From Moringa oleifera (taxonomy: Eukaryota; Streptophyta; Magnoliopsida; Brassicales; Moringaceae), in NCBI GenBank assembly GCA_021397835.1, contig JAJFZO010000609.1, positions 9,922,001 through 9,986,000 of the forward strand: DNA of 64,000 nucleotides. Reading direction: 5' to 3'. The translations under genes and the position numbers were made by a program. The notes below the pieces were generated by a model. It saw only the letters and a program-made list of their open reading frames with translations. It was not told the origin of the DNA and did not search any database. Shown here piece after piece: positions 54,021-64,000 of this stretch. Position 1 is the first letter of the stretch. Every line of letters begins with the position of its first letter.

Positions 54021-54197
54021 TCTCCTTTATCTTTTCCCTCTATCTCAAAACTTTTCCTGTGTTCTGGTCAGCAAATTGGCGAGGATCTCAAGTTCCTAAT
54101 TTCAGGACAACAATGAACACAAGCCAGAATTAGCTTCCTCGGTTTTGTAGATGCTCACTGGTCAAGTTGCGGTCTACAAATTTTCCTTTTCCTTCTC

Positions 54198-54200
<3 letters not shown>

Positions 54201-54233
<33 letters not shown>

Positions 54234-54260
54234 TATGAGAGAGAGAGAGAGAGAGAGAGA
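54201..54260. repeat. Compound (AT)15-(GA)12 microsatellite
   Basis: AT run 54201-54230, short GCATAT link, GA run 54237-54260. It lies about 180 bases upstream of the dioxygenase start, so it falls in that gene's promoter or leader and is likely polymorphic. Confidence 0.9.
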
Positions 54261-55532
54261 TAAGATCAACTTACTTAACAATGATCGGTTAATATTGTCT
54301 GAAACTGATGGGAGGGAGAACCAAAAGCGAAACGTATAACGGCGAGAGGCACGACGTGGCTGACTTCGATTATGAGTCACAGTCAGAGTTGATGCAGATT
54401 GTGGATGGAGAAATTCCTAACAGGGGAACCAAACATCCCCGATTATAGCTAGAATTTGGTCCAGTAAAGGCTACGTGGTTTAGGATAGGCCGATTTGAGC
54501 CCAGCCTGGTTAAATTCGGCACATTACTGTGTCACGCCGTCTCGTGCAAAGTCATTTTAGTTTGGATTATAAACCTTAATTTTTAAAACCCATGTGAACA
54601 AATCTTTAACATTCTGATTTTGTCTAGTTGGCGTTCATGCTTATCGGGTGGCTGAGAAGAGCACGGTGGAACCGGATGGCTGGGTTGGTACTAACAGACC
54701 GGTTTAAGGACCAGCAAATTATTAGCGGCTGGGATGAGCTGCAACGTCCAAGTGTGACTTTTCTTTTTATATAAAAATAAATTGAGATAATATCTCTAAC
54801 ATTTTAATGTTAAATTCAGATGAATTTCAAGTTGATTTGTTTTTATCTTATAGTTGAGTTGAAAGACTAAGGTCCGTATCTCTGCTCAAAGTTGTGGATG
54901 ATTTTTGATAATTATGTCTGTGTTAAACTCTGCGGCAAAGTTATCACCCAATAACGTGATAGGCCTGACGATTTTTAGCAAACGTGAGTCATATTTGAGG
55001 GTCATACTTAAATTTTTTAGATGAGTTTATAATCAATAAAATATCATAATTTAATATATAAATTAAATTAAAATATTCATAAAAATAATAAAAATTAATA
55101 TAATATTATAACATATTATTGAGAGTCATAACTTTTATATTTTGATTTTCACATAGGAGCATCAATGTTAATACTTAAAATTGATCTGATTAGCTGTAGT
55201 TTTGATTGGCTGAAACCCGAAGAACCTACAAAGAAATAGAGAGAAGTTCTCTTGTCCAAATCGTTATTGTATTATATTCAAGAAACTTTTAATATTAAAG
55301 AAATTTTTAATATTTTAAAAAATTTTAAATTTAAATCAATTATAAAAAAATATTTAAATTTGAAAATATCTGATTTTTAAATTTTTACCATAATTTAAGA
55401 GTTATTTTAATGACAGTTAAATGATTATCAGAAAACTTGTTCTTTTTCTTTCTCGAACTCTCTCTCTCCTCCTCTCTCCAAAGGGGAGCTGGTTCTTGCC
55501 CGAGCCACGTAATCTTTTCTCGAGAGCCTCTA

Positions 55533-55856
55533 CGATGTAATTTGGATGAGTCTTTTTGTCTCATACTGAAATGATGTTATCATCTCCATTCTTGCAGAAG
55601 TTGCAGCTTTCAGTAATCTCCATTTGAGCTCTTTCTCCTGTGACAGCGTCTATTGGTGGAGATCCCCTGCTTTGCTATCTTTCTCTTCTAGTGCAGGGAG
55701 AAGGCCAGCCTTGATGGTTTCCCAAACCTCTACTTGTACAAAGACTTCTAATTCTTTACGCGAGCCCTGGCTTTCTTCAAGATCAATCTTTAGACGTTCG
55801 GCAATTGATTTCCATAACAAAGGCTCAAACTCAATCTCGTCATTTCTTCTCTTCAG
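55533..55856 (-). pseudogene. Possible coiled-coil gene remnant with in-frame stop
   Basis: On the minus strand from 55856 a frame without an ATG runs 68 codons with protein-like, Glu/Lys/Leu-patterned content (EIEFEPLLWKSIAERLKI, VEVWETIKAGLLPALEEKD). It is interrupted by TAG at 55650-55652. The same frame then resumes for 39 codons of similar character (SQEKELKWRLLKAATSARME) until TAG at 55530-55532. A TGTTAG acceptor-like string precedes it. This suggests one exon of a decayed plant coiled-coil protein gene. I do not recognise the family, and chance cannot be excluded. Confidence 0.33.
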
Positions 55857-56991
55857 CTAACAAATTCCACTCATCAAATCCCAAATTTGGTTCTATTTAT
55901 TGGGTTTCTTCCATTTCTGCGAGACCCACTTCATTTTTCACATCAAAATCATGTTATAAATTTTGCGAAAGTAACTCTTTGTATATGCTATAAAATTTTG
56001 CGAAACCATTTAGTTTATTTTTCATTTCTCAACTTTAATGCCCAAAAGATTAAAAAAAAAAGGCTAGCTTTCTAGGCCCATGGGTCATTGAACCCAGAGA
56101 GGGATTAGTGGGTCTATCATTGTGGTCAGCGGTCCCTTTGAAGGATCGCATCCGCCAGAAGCCAACCTAGCCCATCAGGGGTCGACAGGCTTTCTTTCTA
56201 CATGACAATGATGCCTTGAATTTATGTTATAAATATAAATAAACGATGACTATTGACACAAATAAGAGAGAAATAATTTCTTTAGTTATATTTTATAATT
56301 AAATGCAATCACTACAAGTTGTCTCCAAAATGGCATAATAAACATGATTTCTCTTTTGACTTCAGGATACCATAATCAAGGGTCTCTATCCGTTGTGTAC
56401 ATATGTATGTGTTTATGTATGTTTGAACGTATGCATGCATGTACGTATGTATCTATGTGTTGTCCAAGTCAACTTTTAAAAGTAAACAAATCAAACTTGA
56501 AATCTTTCTTTTAAGATAATTCTAGCTATATATTGAACCATATGCTAAATATGTATTCAGTGTTGCTTAAAAAAAAAAAAAGATTTTGACACGTAACAAA
56601 CAATACATTAATTTTTTTTTTAAAGAAAAAGTTGAATAACAGTTATTCGTGGAATGTTGTAGAAGCAAGGAATGTCTAAAACCAAGAAAGTCAACGTTAG
56701 TTTTGGGATTTAGATATGTTAATGATAAATAAGGGCTCCATTAAGTTTTATATGTTACTAATTAAACAGAAAGTTGAATTGAGAGTGTAATAATTGTTGT
56801 ACCTTGACTTTGTCAAAGTTTGATATTCCTTTTTGTCTCCTAAATAGCTATCTAAATGCTGGTTTTACTTGTAAAATATTAAAAAAACGAAAAAAAAAGT
56901 GATTGAATAAACATTAAAATAAAATTTTGAAAAAAAAAGAGGAACAATAACCCGAGCAGGTATTCTGAAAGAGAGAAATAAAGGCTTGCTC

Positions 56992-57426
56992 TTACGGGCT
57001 GGCAGAGATGATCTCGTGGCGACAGAGAGGGCAAGAATTGCAGCGGGAAAGCCACGTGGCAATACAAGTGGCATGGTAGACGTGGCCGCAAGGGACTTGT
57101 TTACCACCCGTACTCGATTCCAAAGGCTCCATGCAAACGGTGCAGGCGCCATTAACCGTGTGAACAATCGGCATGTTCGCTAGAGTAGAGCTTAAACTCA
57201 GCTCGAACCGATTGTTTGAAACGACGTTGGATCCCGAAGATACAATCAGCGTCGGCATGGATAGAACATCATCTAGGTCGAAGCATTGGTTGACCGGAGG
57301 TATTGAAACTGAGTCGGATGGCGAAGATTCGATCACCGTCGGCATGGACAGAGCATCATCCAGGTCGAACCATTGGTTGACCGGAGGGATTGAAACGGAA
57401 TCGGATCGCGAAGATCGGGTTGTCAT
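56992..57426 (-). CDS. Small RING-H2 finger protein (putative E3 ubiquitin ligase)
   Basis: Intronless, 144 aa. The C-terminal RING-H2 is complete: Cys95-x2-Cys98-x14-Cys113-x-His115-x2-His118-x2-Cys121-x10-Cys132-x2-Cys135, with the Trp of CIATWLSRC and the CPLC end usual for E2-binding fingers. Pro in CPLC supports ligase activity. The N-terminal half is a perfect-looking internal duplication: residues 8-33 and 37-62 both read SDSVSIPPVNQ(W/C)FDLDD(A/V)LSMPT, with a period of 29 residues (87 bases, within 57241-57405). No membrane segment is seen. The target is unknown. The start gives MTTRSSRSDS; no in-frame upstream ATG is close. Confidence 0.85.
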   Translation of the reverse strand: MTTRSSRSDSVSIPPVNQWFDLDDALSMPTVIESSPSDSVSIPPVNQCFDLDDVLSMPTLIVSSGSNVVSNNRFELSLSSTLANMPIVHTVNGACTVCMEPLESSTGGKQVPCGHVYHATCIATWLSRCNSCPLCRHEIISASP

Positions 57427-59905
57427 TTGAGTGTGAGAGAAAAGGAGAAAGGAAGTTAAAAAGTTCTTATGGTCAGTGCTACGGCCGAGTTCATTCGGAT
57501 CTGAATTACTATTATAAAACCCTTAAAAAGAAATGAAGCTGTGCCTCATCTTTTACTGGGTAAATTGATCAGGGCTTAAATTACAATATCTGATGATATA
57601 ATAAGCATGGTGGTCTATGTCAGATGTTCGTAGGCTTGAATGACATGCTCCATATCTGCATAATTAATATCTCTAAACGGCGCATGTCCCATGCAACCAT
57701 TGAACATGCATGCAGCATGGAATCCACATCTATTGATTTGAGTTGGTATTCAAATTTTTAGTATAAAATTTAAATAATATTTTTTATAATTTATAATAAT
57801 AATAAAATAATTATTAATTTAAATAGACATTGAAACTTTTTTAAAAAATTCAATACATTTTAAGTTAATAAAAAAATTGAAACAAAATCAAAATAACTTT
57901 CAAAAACTAGTTCGGTTGAGCAACATCATCTTAGTTCGGGCACTTTGAGCCTTATTAGGCCCAAGGTTTGGCCCAATTGGGGATATTGAGACTTCAAAGT
58001 CCCAAATGTGCCCTTTTAGTCTAGGCCTGTGACCTTACTCATGGCCCAAAAGTTTCAGTTAAATTGGAATTACAAGTTTAAGGCTCGTCAAAGGACGGCC
58101 TATTTTGTTTTCTTTTTTAATAATAATACTAAATCAACAATTCTTTTTTGAATGCAAAGAAGTGACAAAATTGCAACAAGTGTAAGGGACAGTCAAATCA
58201 TGTACTTATAGCAATTATTTCAAAACTAAATAACTTTTTATTCAAGCTAATGATTAGCCACATCTAATTGAGATTTCTATGGGTCATCCCCCCAATCAAC
58301 TGACTCTTAGACCAAAAAGAGTGGGAAAAGAGGGAAGCGAATATTGAAACTTGGGGAAGATATGACTACACTAACTTAGCCCACCATAATGAAATGATAA
58401 GCTTATCTCTTATTAAAGTGCTTTTCAGCCCACAATTTTGTAATAAATTTTATTTTTCTATTTAAATTAATATCTTGTTAATTAAAATGCAGTCACGCAA
58501 GCTTTTCTTTTTCTAAAAAAAATTGCCTTTTTATGATTAACTTGTAATATATTCCGCTCACTGATTTAAGACAGTTGTCTTTTAGATGATTATTACCAGA
58601 ATAATCAAAAAGATTAATTAGTAAATAAATTGGGACGGTGAGCAGAATTGGTAGAAAATAGGTGATTTCAGTCGCTTTCTAGCAATAACGATGCCTTTCA
58701 TCAACTACTGGTCTTAGGCAATAAGAAATTTTGGAATACTTACCAAACATGAACTCCTGCTGCTTAGCTTTTTCAATCTTAATTTTAACGATTAATATTT
58801 TTTTAAATAGCTTATATGGAATGTAAATCAAACATAACTAATATTTCTCACTTTTGACTCTGGCAGGATGGTACGCGTCCTCTTTCCATATGGGGGCCAG
58901 TGGCTCCTAGTGTCAATTGCTCATTAGCTTGCCGCTTAATTGATAGGGAGACTAATTCCGCGTTGAGCCTCGATTTGCACTTTTTGGGTCCCACACAGTG
59001 TGAGTCACCCTTCGGCTTTTTGTTGGTCCCTGTTCGTTTGCAGTGCATCATCATTTGATCCCCCAAGTCCGTGTGATGTGTGGACATCGTGATCTTGCTA
59101 ATACTGGCCGTTGATCTCACTTTAACGGCCCTAGACCTTGGACGTGGCAGCTCACTGCTTTATGGTTACTAGATTTCTCAAAAATCTGAGCATTCCAATT
59201 ATTTAGCACGTTTCCATAAAAAGGTATCCTTCACCTACTGGACGGGCCCCACGTGCTTCCAGCCTGCCACCTAGCTTGTTTAAAGTTGTGTGTGCAACCT
59301 TGGTGGGTCCACATAGAGTGTTTGATTTGGATTCCTCATCGTACAACGCAGATTTCAGAGATCTACTACATAGCAGTAGGTAACAGCTGATTAAAAGTAA
59401 CCAATCAAAACCTGCCATGTTGAAGGTCATATTTCGAGCTTCTGTGAGCCAGTACTTTTTGATTTGATCAGACTACGCGTCAGTACGAAATTGGACATTT
59501 CATGCGTTGATTGCGGATGCAGAGATTTGCTTGAAGAGCAGCACAACAGAGAATATATTTCACCGACCAATAATAGTTTTAGGAGTCCCATCGTCGACCG
59601 AATTACCAGCGTGGCATTGACAGCGAACCAGAAGACACGTGGCTGTGCAGCAAAAAGCTTTCGAGTACGACTTGCAATCAATGAGTCTCTCGCTGCCTAT
59701 TTTTCCCTCAAAATTGAATTCACTAGGCGTACTCATCTTTCCTCACACGTGTCGCTTTCCTATCGTCCCTCCGTAATTTTTTTGATCCCTTTCGCTGGCC
59801 CTTTTTGTTTTCTCTCCTCTTTCTCTTTCTCTCTCTGGCTCATACATGCTCTTTTTCTGTCTCTATTTCTCTCCCTCTCTCTCGCTCCCACCGTCGCTCG
59901 CTTAC
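57427..59905. other. Intergenic: RING promoter and PP2C promoter/leader
   Basis: AT-rich in 57.7-57.9 and 58.4-58.85 kb. From 58.85 kb the DNA becomes GC-richer and carries several ACGTG motifs (listed separately). The last ~150 bases are a CT-rich leader (CTCTTTCTCTTTCTCTCTCT type). Open frames on both strands in 58.85-59.7 kb are low-complexity and do not resemble proteins. Confidence 0.55.
59142..59753. promoter_or_regulatory. Cluster of ABRE/G-box motifs before the PP2C gene
   Basis: Four ACGTG-core elements: ACGTGGC at 59142-59148, CCACGTGC at 59249-59256, CACGTGGC at 59636-59643, and ACACGTGTC at 59745-59753. They are 150-760 bases upstream of the ATG. ABRE clusters are expected at clade A PP2C genes, which are induced by ABA as negative feedback. 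Binding is inferred from motifs only. Confidence 0.55.
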
Positions 59906-62900
59906 ATGGAACCGTTCGAAGAGGAAGAAGAAGAAGAAGAAGAAGAAGAAGAACTAAAGCAAGTCGACTCACTTCCGGACATGGAACTGATATCGAAGAG
60001 CTCGGGCGTCTCCTCTCTGCTTAGCACTGAGGATACCAGAAGCACAACCAGCTCCGGCGACCTCTCAACGACCAGCGGCAGCTCAGGAGACATTTCGCTG
60101 AACTTGGTGTCTGAGGCAGTTGTTCCGAGACTGCTGGACCACACTCAGTCCGGCGAGGAGGCGACGGTGACAGTGACGGCGAGGCAGAAGTGTGTAGGAA
60201 GAAACAATAAAGGAGTTAGTTGGGGTTTCACTTCAGTAATAGGGAGGCGAAGGGAGATGGAGGACGCCGTTTCCGTTGTCCCGGGATTTATGGCTCGCAC
60301 GTGCGATCACGTTGGAGGTTGTACGGCTCCGGGTTCTAGAACATCCGGGAAGGTCTCTCCTGTCCATTTCTTTGGCGTCTATGACGGCCATGGTGGCTCT
60401 CAAGTACGCTTCTGATTTTTTGCTTAATTTAAATTTGCGCAATGATTTTGTTCCTTTTTATATTTTCTGTTCTGGTAGGTAACGGTGAGTCGATATTCAA
60501 GATTTCATAGCTCCCATTACACTGTTGCCATTATTCCCTTATTCCCCCCCTTTTTTTTTTTCTTTAATATTGCTCACATTAAATCAATTGATAAGATATA
60601 ATATTGGTCTGACGAAGGAGGACACGTCTCCTATGAGCAGTGGTCCATATAAGAGAATTTATGGTGCCTTTTCTCTTTCATGACACGTGTTGTTGAAAGC
60701 CCTGCTGCTTTTAGTGATCTGGTCTCGCCTGGAACTTTTGGGCTCTTTGGGTAGCGTTAGCGTCACTAGCAGCGTCCTAATTGTCATCATAGACACATCA
60801 TTTTGCTATGAAATTCCGTTCTACAAATTCATTATTCAATTTGTGGGTCCCAAATCGGAGTTGTAGTTTGCAATATAAGTTCTATGCTAAGAATATTAAT
60901 GATATGTTGTTTAATACAATATATAAATATATGTAAGAGAGGACAACTACAGTGGAGTTGTTTTATGAATTGTATGTGCAAAGATTTAATCAGGGGTGCG
61001 TTAGAGATGCCTAGGATATGAATAATGTGAGAAGCGTGACCCACGAGGATCCTGAGGTTCCTTGATTGTTGGAAACAAAAGTGCAGGTGGGGTCCAAATA
61101 TTTCATTATGTGCGACGCGTGTGAGTTGTAGGAGGAGGGTGGTTCTATCAAATGGGTCCTTTTTTTTATCTGCTACAGGATGAGATTACGATGGCGTCCC
61201 GCTCATAAGAGGCTGACCTACCTAGGGACCACATTCATGGTGCTCACCTCTTTATCATTTGGCATGACTGAACAGAGGAGGTAGCGTTTGCTGTAAGAAT
61301 TTTATGTTTGTATGCACTATTCTTTTGGATAAGTGTAGGTGACTCTCATCTACGTGTCCAATAGACATGAAAGTATCGGAATTGTAATATGGCATGATAA
61401 TACCACTGCTATTATTCTGTATTCAAAGGAAAAAGTAAAACCCAATCCTCTATGATTTCATGAATTGGATTGAGATATGCCAAGGTGACATGCTGAGGAA
61501 ATGTGTGCTTATCCAAAGAATGTAATATGATCGATCAGAATCAATGCTCAATTGCGATTAATAAGAATATGTTTGATTGCTTTGTCGAATCTCGAAGCAT
61601 TTGCTTTGTCTAATCTCAAATTAAGCAAAATCCTTTCTTCTGTAAGCCATAGGATTGTAAGTTTGTAACACTACCAAGATCTATCTTATGCGATGCTAAA
61701 CGCTAGGTTGCTGTTAAAAACAGTGTGCTTGCTGCAAAACAGGCTGCACAGCCATGATTACATTTTCTTTTTGGATAAATTTATTTATTTTTCATTGAGG
61801 TAATATGCTCAACTTTCTGTCCTCAATTTTCTGCTGACATGGTTAAATTTTTAAAGCCCATTAAAATTTTCTGGCACGAATCAAAATCCCCTTAAGTGAA
61901 AAATGGGGATCAATCAGTACCCCTGATTTCAGGATGTGATCAGGGAGTTTTGTTACTGAAGGGCAGGGATGGGGCTGGCAAAACCGGCTGTGCTCTGCTC
62001 CTTGTCATGTCTGATAGCAGCCTATCATATTTGATGCTAATTTTTACAGGTGGCTAAATTTTGCGCTGACCGAATGCATAAAGTGTTAGCAGAAGAGTGG
62101 GATCGGGAAGCAATTGATGGCCCTGAATGGCAGCGGAAGTGGGAAGCAGCATTCACTGGAGGTTTTGGGAGGGCTGACAGTGAGGTCTTAACAGAGGCAG
62201 CTGCACCAGAAATGGTTGGATCAACTGCGGTTGTTGTGATTCTGTCTGGTTGCCAGATTATTTGCTCCAATTGTGGTGACTCAAGGGCAGTGCTTTGCCG
62301 GCGATTGCAAACTATTCCCTTAACTGTTGATCAGAAGGTCATATCCAAAACTCACGGATCCTTCTCTCCAATATTTATCAATGTCCCTCTTATATAAAAC
62401 TGCATATAAACACATTATGTTAATTTGTTGAGCTCCACTAATTATAAGGCCTTGTATTTACTGACATATATTATTTTAGAAATTAAAAGATACATGCTAA
62501 AAGAAGTCTAGAGTTTCTGGAAACCATGTCGTAAATGACGAATTCTTGACAGCTTACTGAACATTTATATTGTCTTTTGTAGTTATCAAGATTTACCATA
62601 CATCAAGAAGTTTGAGGAAGTGTTCTTATTGTTGCTTTTACAGCCTGATAGACAAGACGAACTCATAAGAATAGAAGGAAAGGGAGGCAAAGTCATAAAT
62701 TGGAATGGTGCTAGGGTGTTTGGAGTTCTTGCTATGTCCAGAGCTATAGGTTCCCTTCTCTCTCTCTCTCTCTTTCTTTCTTTCTCCCAGTTTCGTTTAA
62801 AAGTTCCAGTTCAGCAGTTCTTAAAACTTTGACCACCATGTTACTATGGTCAAATTGTCTAATTGTATATGCTCTGTTTACTTCATCATGCATATAGAGT

Positions 62901-63955
62901 CTGCCCTCTCTATCATGCTACCACGTATATGGAACAAAACAATATTAATGAAATTTGAGGTATAAGTTAGCCAAAAGAATCACTAATAATTTAGGGAAGA
63001 AATTGTTTCATAGATTTCTAGCTTTCTTCATGATCAATCATTATGATTTACAGGAAGATTTTATAATCTTTGCAATATGTTCAGAATGTTTTAAGTAAGA
63101 CTAGTAAATCAAGTGTGTAAACTGTGAGGGATTGAAAACAAAAGAATTAGTCGGGTTCTTGGCAGTGAGGAGAAAGACAGTAATTGGCAAGATCAACTTC
63201 TGCAGGTCGGCAGACTTTATTGTTGTTCGTTTTAGTAGATTATTCATTGGGATATTATTTAAGATAGTCAACAATGGTTTAGTCCCTGTCACCAATGATT
63301 GCTACACTCTGTAAGCCTGTGAACTCATTTATTTTTCTATATAAAATTAACAATAATGTAGGGAATCTTTGCGTTGTTTAGCCACCCAGAGTTTGCCTTT
63401 TGCTCACTGGTTAGTTGACGGGATAAAAATATGATCATTTAGTTGAAGGGAGTTTGGAAATGCAAGTCGTGCAAGCAAAAACCATAAATTAATCTTCTCA
63501 TTTTTGTTTTGTTATAGTACGACATTGTTTTGTTCTGGTGCGTATAGTTTTTTTTTCTACTATGTACCACAGGCACCCCGTGTACTTTATTTTGGATCCT
63601 ACCGTCTATCGGTTATGTTTCAGGTGATTGGTATCTAAGACCATGGATAATTCCAGTGCCTGAGACTACCTTCATGACGAGGACTGATGAAGACGAGTGT
63701 TTGATTTTGGCAAGTGACGGGCTGTGGGATGTGATGACAAGCGAAGAGGTTGGGGATGTGGCTCGACGCCTATTAAGACGACTGCGCAGGTCCATAACAG
63801 TTGACGACATTTGTCCAGCGCAAACTGTAGCTGATAATCTCACTGAAATTGCATACACCCGAAGCAGTTCTGACAACATTTCTATAGTTGTTGTTGATCT
63901 AAAATCCAGGAGAAGGCGCCAACAAAGGCAGGGAAATGAGAGAGAATTGCCATAA
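59906..63955 (+). CDS. Clade A protein phosphatase 2C (ABI1/HAB1 type, ABA co-receptor)
   Basis: Mg/Mn-dependent Ser/Thr phosphatase that inactivates SnRK2 kinases until ABA-bound PYR/PYL receptors block it. Exons 59906-60403, 62050-62337, 62644-62749, 63624-63955; sum 1224, 407 aa, phases close. Residues 5-16 are a Glu run encoded by (GAA)n. The PP2C core begins at [17 protein letters not shown] (metal-site Glu/Asp near 119-120), then [11 protein letters not shown] (Asp160), [29 protein letters not shown] and [12 protein letters not shown]. Trp282 in [11 protein letters not shown] matches the Trp that locks into the receptor gate. The C-terminus ([10 protein letters not shown]) is basic and could direct nuclear import. 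Oddity: residue 300 is Trp where Arg is usual (GDWYLRP versus GDRYL). An upstream in-frame ATG at 59846 would add only CT-tract-encoded residues, so 59906 is preferred. Confidence 0.94.
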
Positions 63956-64000
63956 TAATTTCCCCCCCTTTTCTCCAGGACCCCAACAGTCACCACCCAG

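Larger units (their letters stand above)
54021..56991. other. Intergenic: dioxygenase promoter and spacer
   Basis: Contains the compound microsatellite, a mixed-composition stretch (54.4-54.75 kb), AT-rich DNA (54.75-55.4 kb), the possible pseudogene remnant at 55.53-55.86 kb listed separately, and further AT-rich DNA to the RING gene, including a stretch of ATGTATGT-like repeats around 56400-56460. No intact gene seen. Confidence 0.5.

Noticed and set aside
58848..59430. Minus-strand frames of 75-90 codons
   Set aside because: Lie within the ABRE-bearing promoter of PP2C; no domain or conserved start.

Overview
The window is plant nuclear DNA, most likely from a woody eudicot. Genes are split by many short GT-AG introns, spacers are extremely AT-rich, microsatellites (TA, GA, CT, TG) are frequent, and every recognisable gene belongs to a land-plant family. 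I cannot name the species.

Layout, left to right. 0.3-1.7 kb (+): last four exons of CDC27/APC3, an anaphase-promoting-complex subunit. 3.8-4.2 kb (-): a lachrymatory-factor-synthase-like SRPBCC protein with an early stop. 5.8-7.4 kb (-): an unrecognised acidic protein with one membrane segment and an intron in its 5' UTR. 7.5-15.3 kb: a gene-poor AT-rich block with several ~465 bp MITE-like elements. 15.3-16.0 kb (+): a DUF761 protein. 18.5-29.0 kb (+): golgin candidate 5 (GC5/TMF) in 21 coding exons. Its introns hold a LINE tail with target-site duplications and an unusual hairpin plus partial-exon duplication. 32.3-42.8 kb (+): an RDR3/4/5-clade RNA-dependent RNA polymerase in 19 exons, with a one-base frame break in exon 12. 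43.9-49.1 kb (+): cytosolic-type NADP-malic enzyme in 19 exons. 50.2-54.0 kb (-): a 2-oxoglutarate/Fe(II) dioxygenase in 11 exons. 55.5-55.9 kb (-): a possible pseudogene remnant. 57.0-57.4 kb (-): a small RING-H2 protein. 59.9-64.0 kb (+): a clade A PP2C, the ABA co-receptor type, in 4 exons, with ABRE-type motifs upstream.

The genes are neighbours but show no shared pathway: cell cycle, Golgi tethering, RNA silencing, carbon metabolism and ABA signalling. I modelled exons by requiring splice signals, continuous reading phase and agreement with family sequence patterns known from memory; no alignment was run. Summed exon lengths close in frame for GC5 (706 aa), malic enzyme (591 aa), the dioxygenase (339 aa) and PP2C (407 aa). 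The RDR sum is exactly one base out, which pinpoints the frame break.

I see no convincing new multi-gene system. The most interesting items are the docking-arm-like repeat array beside a decoy copy of GC5 exon 13, the broken RDR and SRPBCC reading frames, the Trp in place of Arg in the PP2C GDRYL motif, and the AT-rich MITE-like family.
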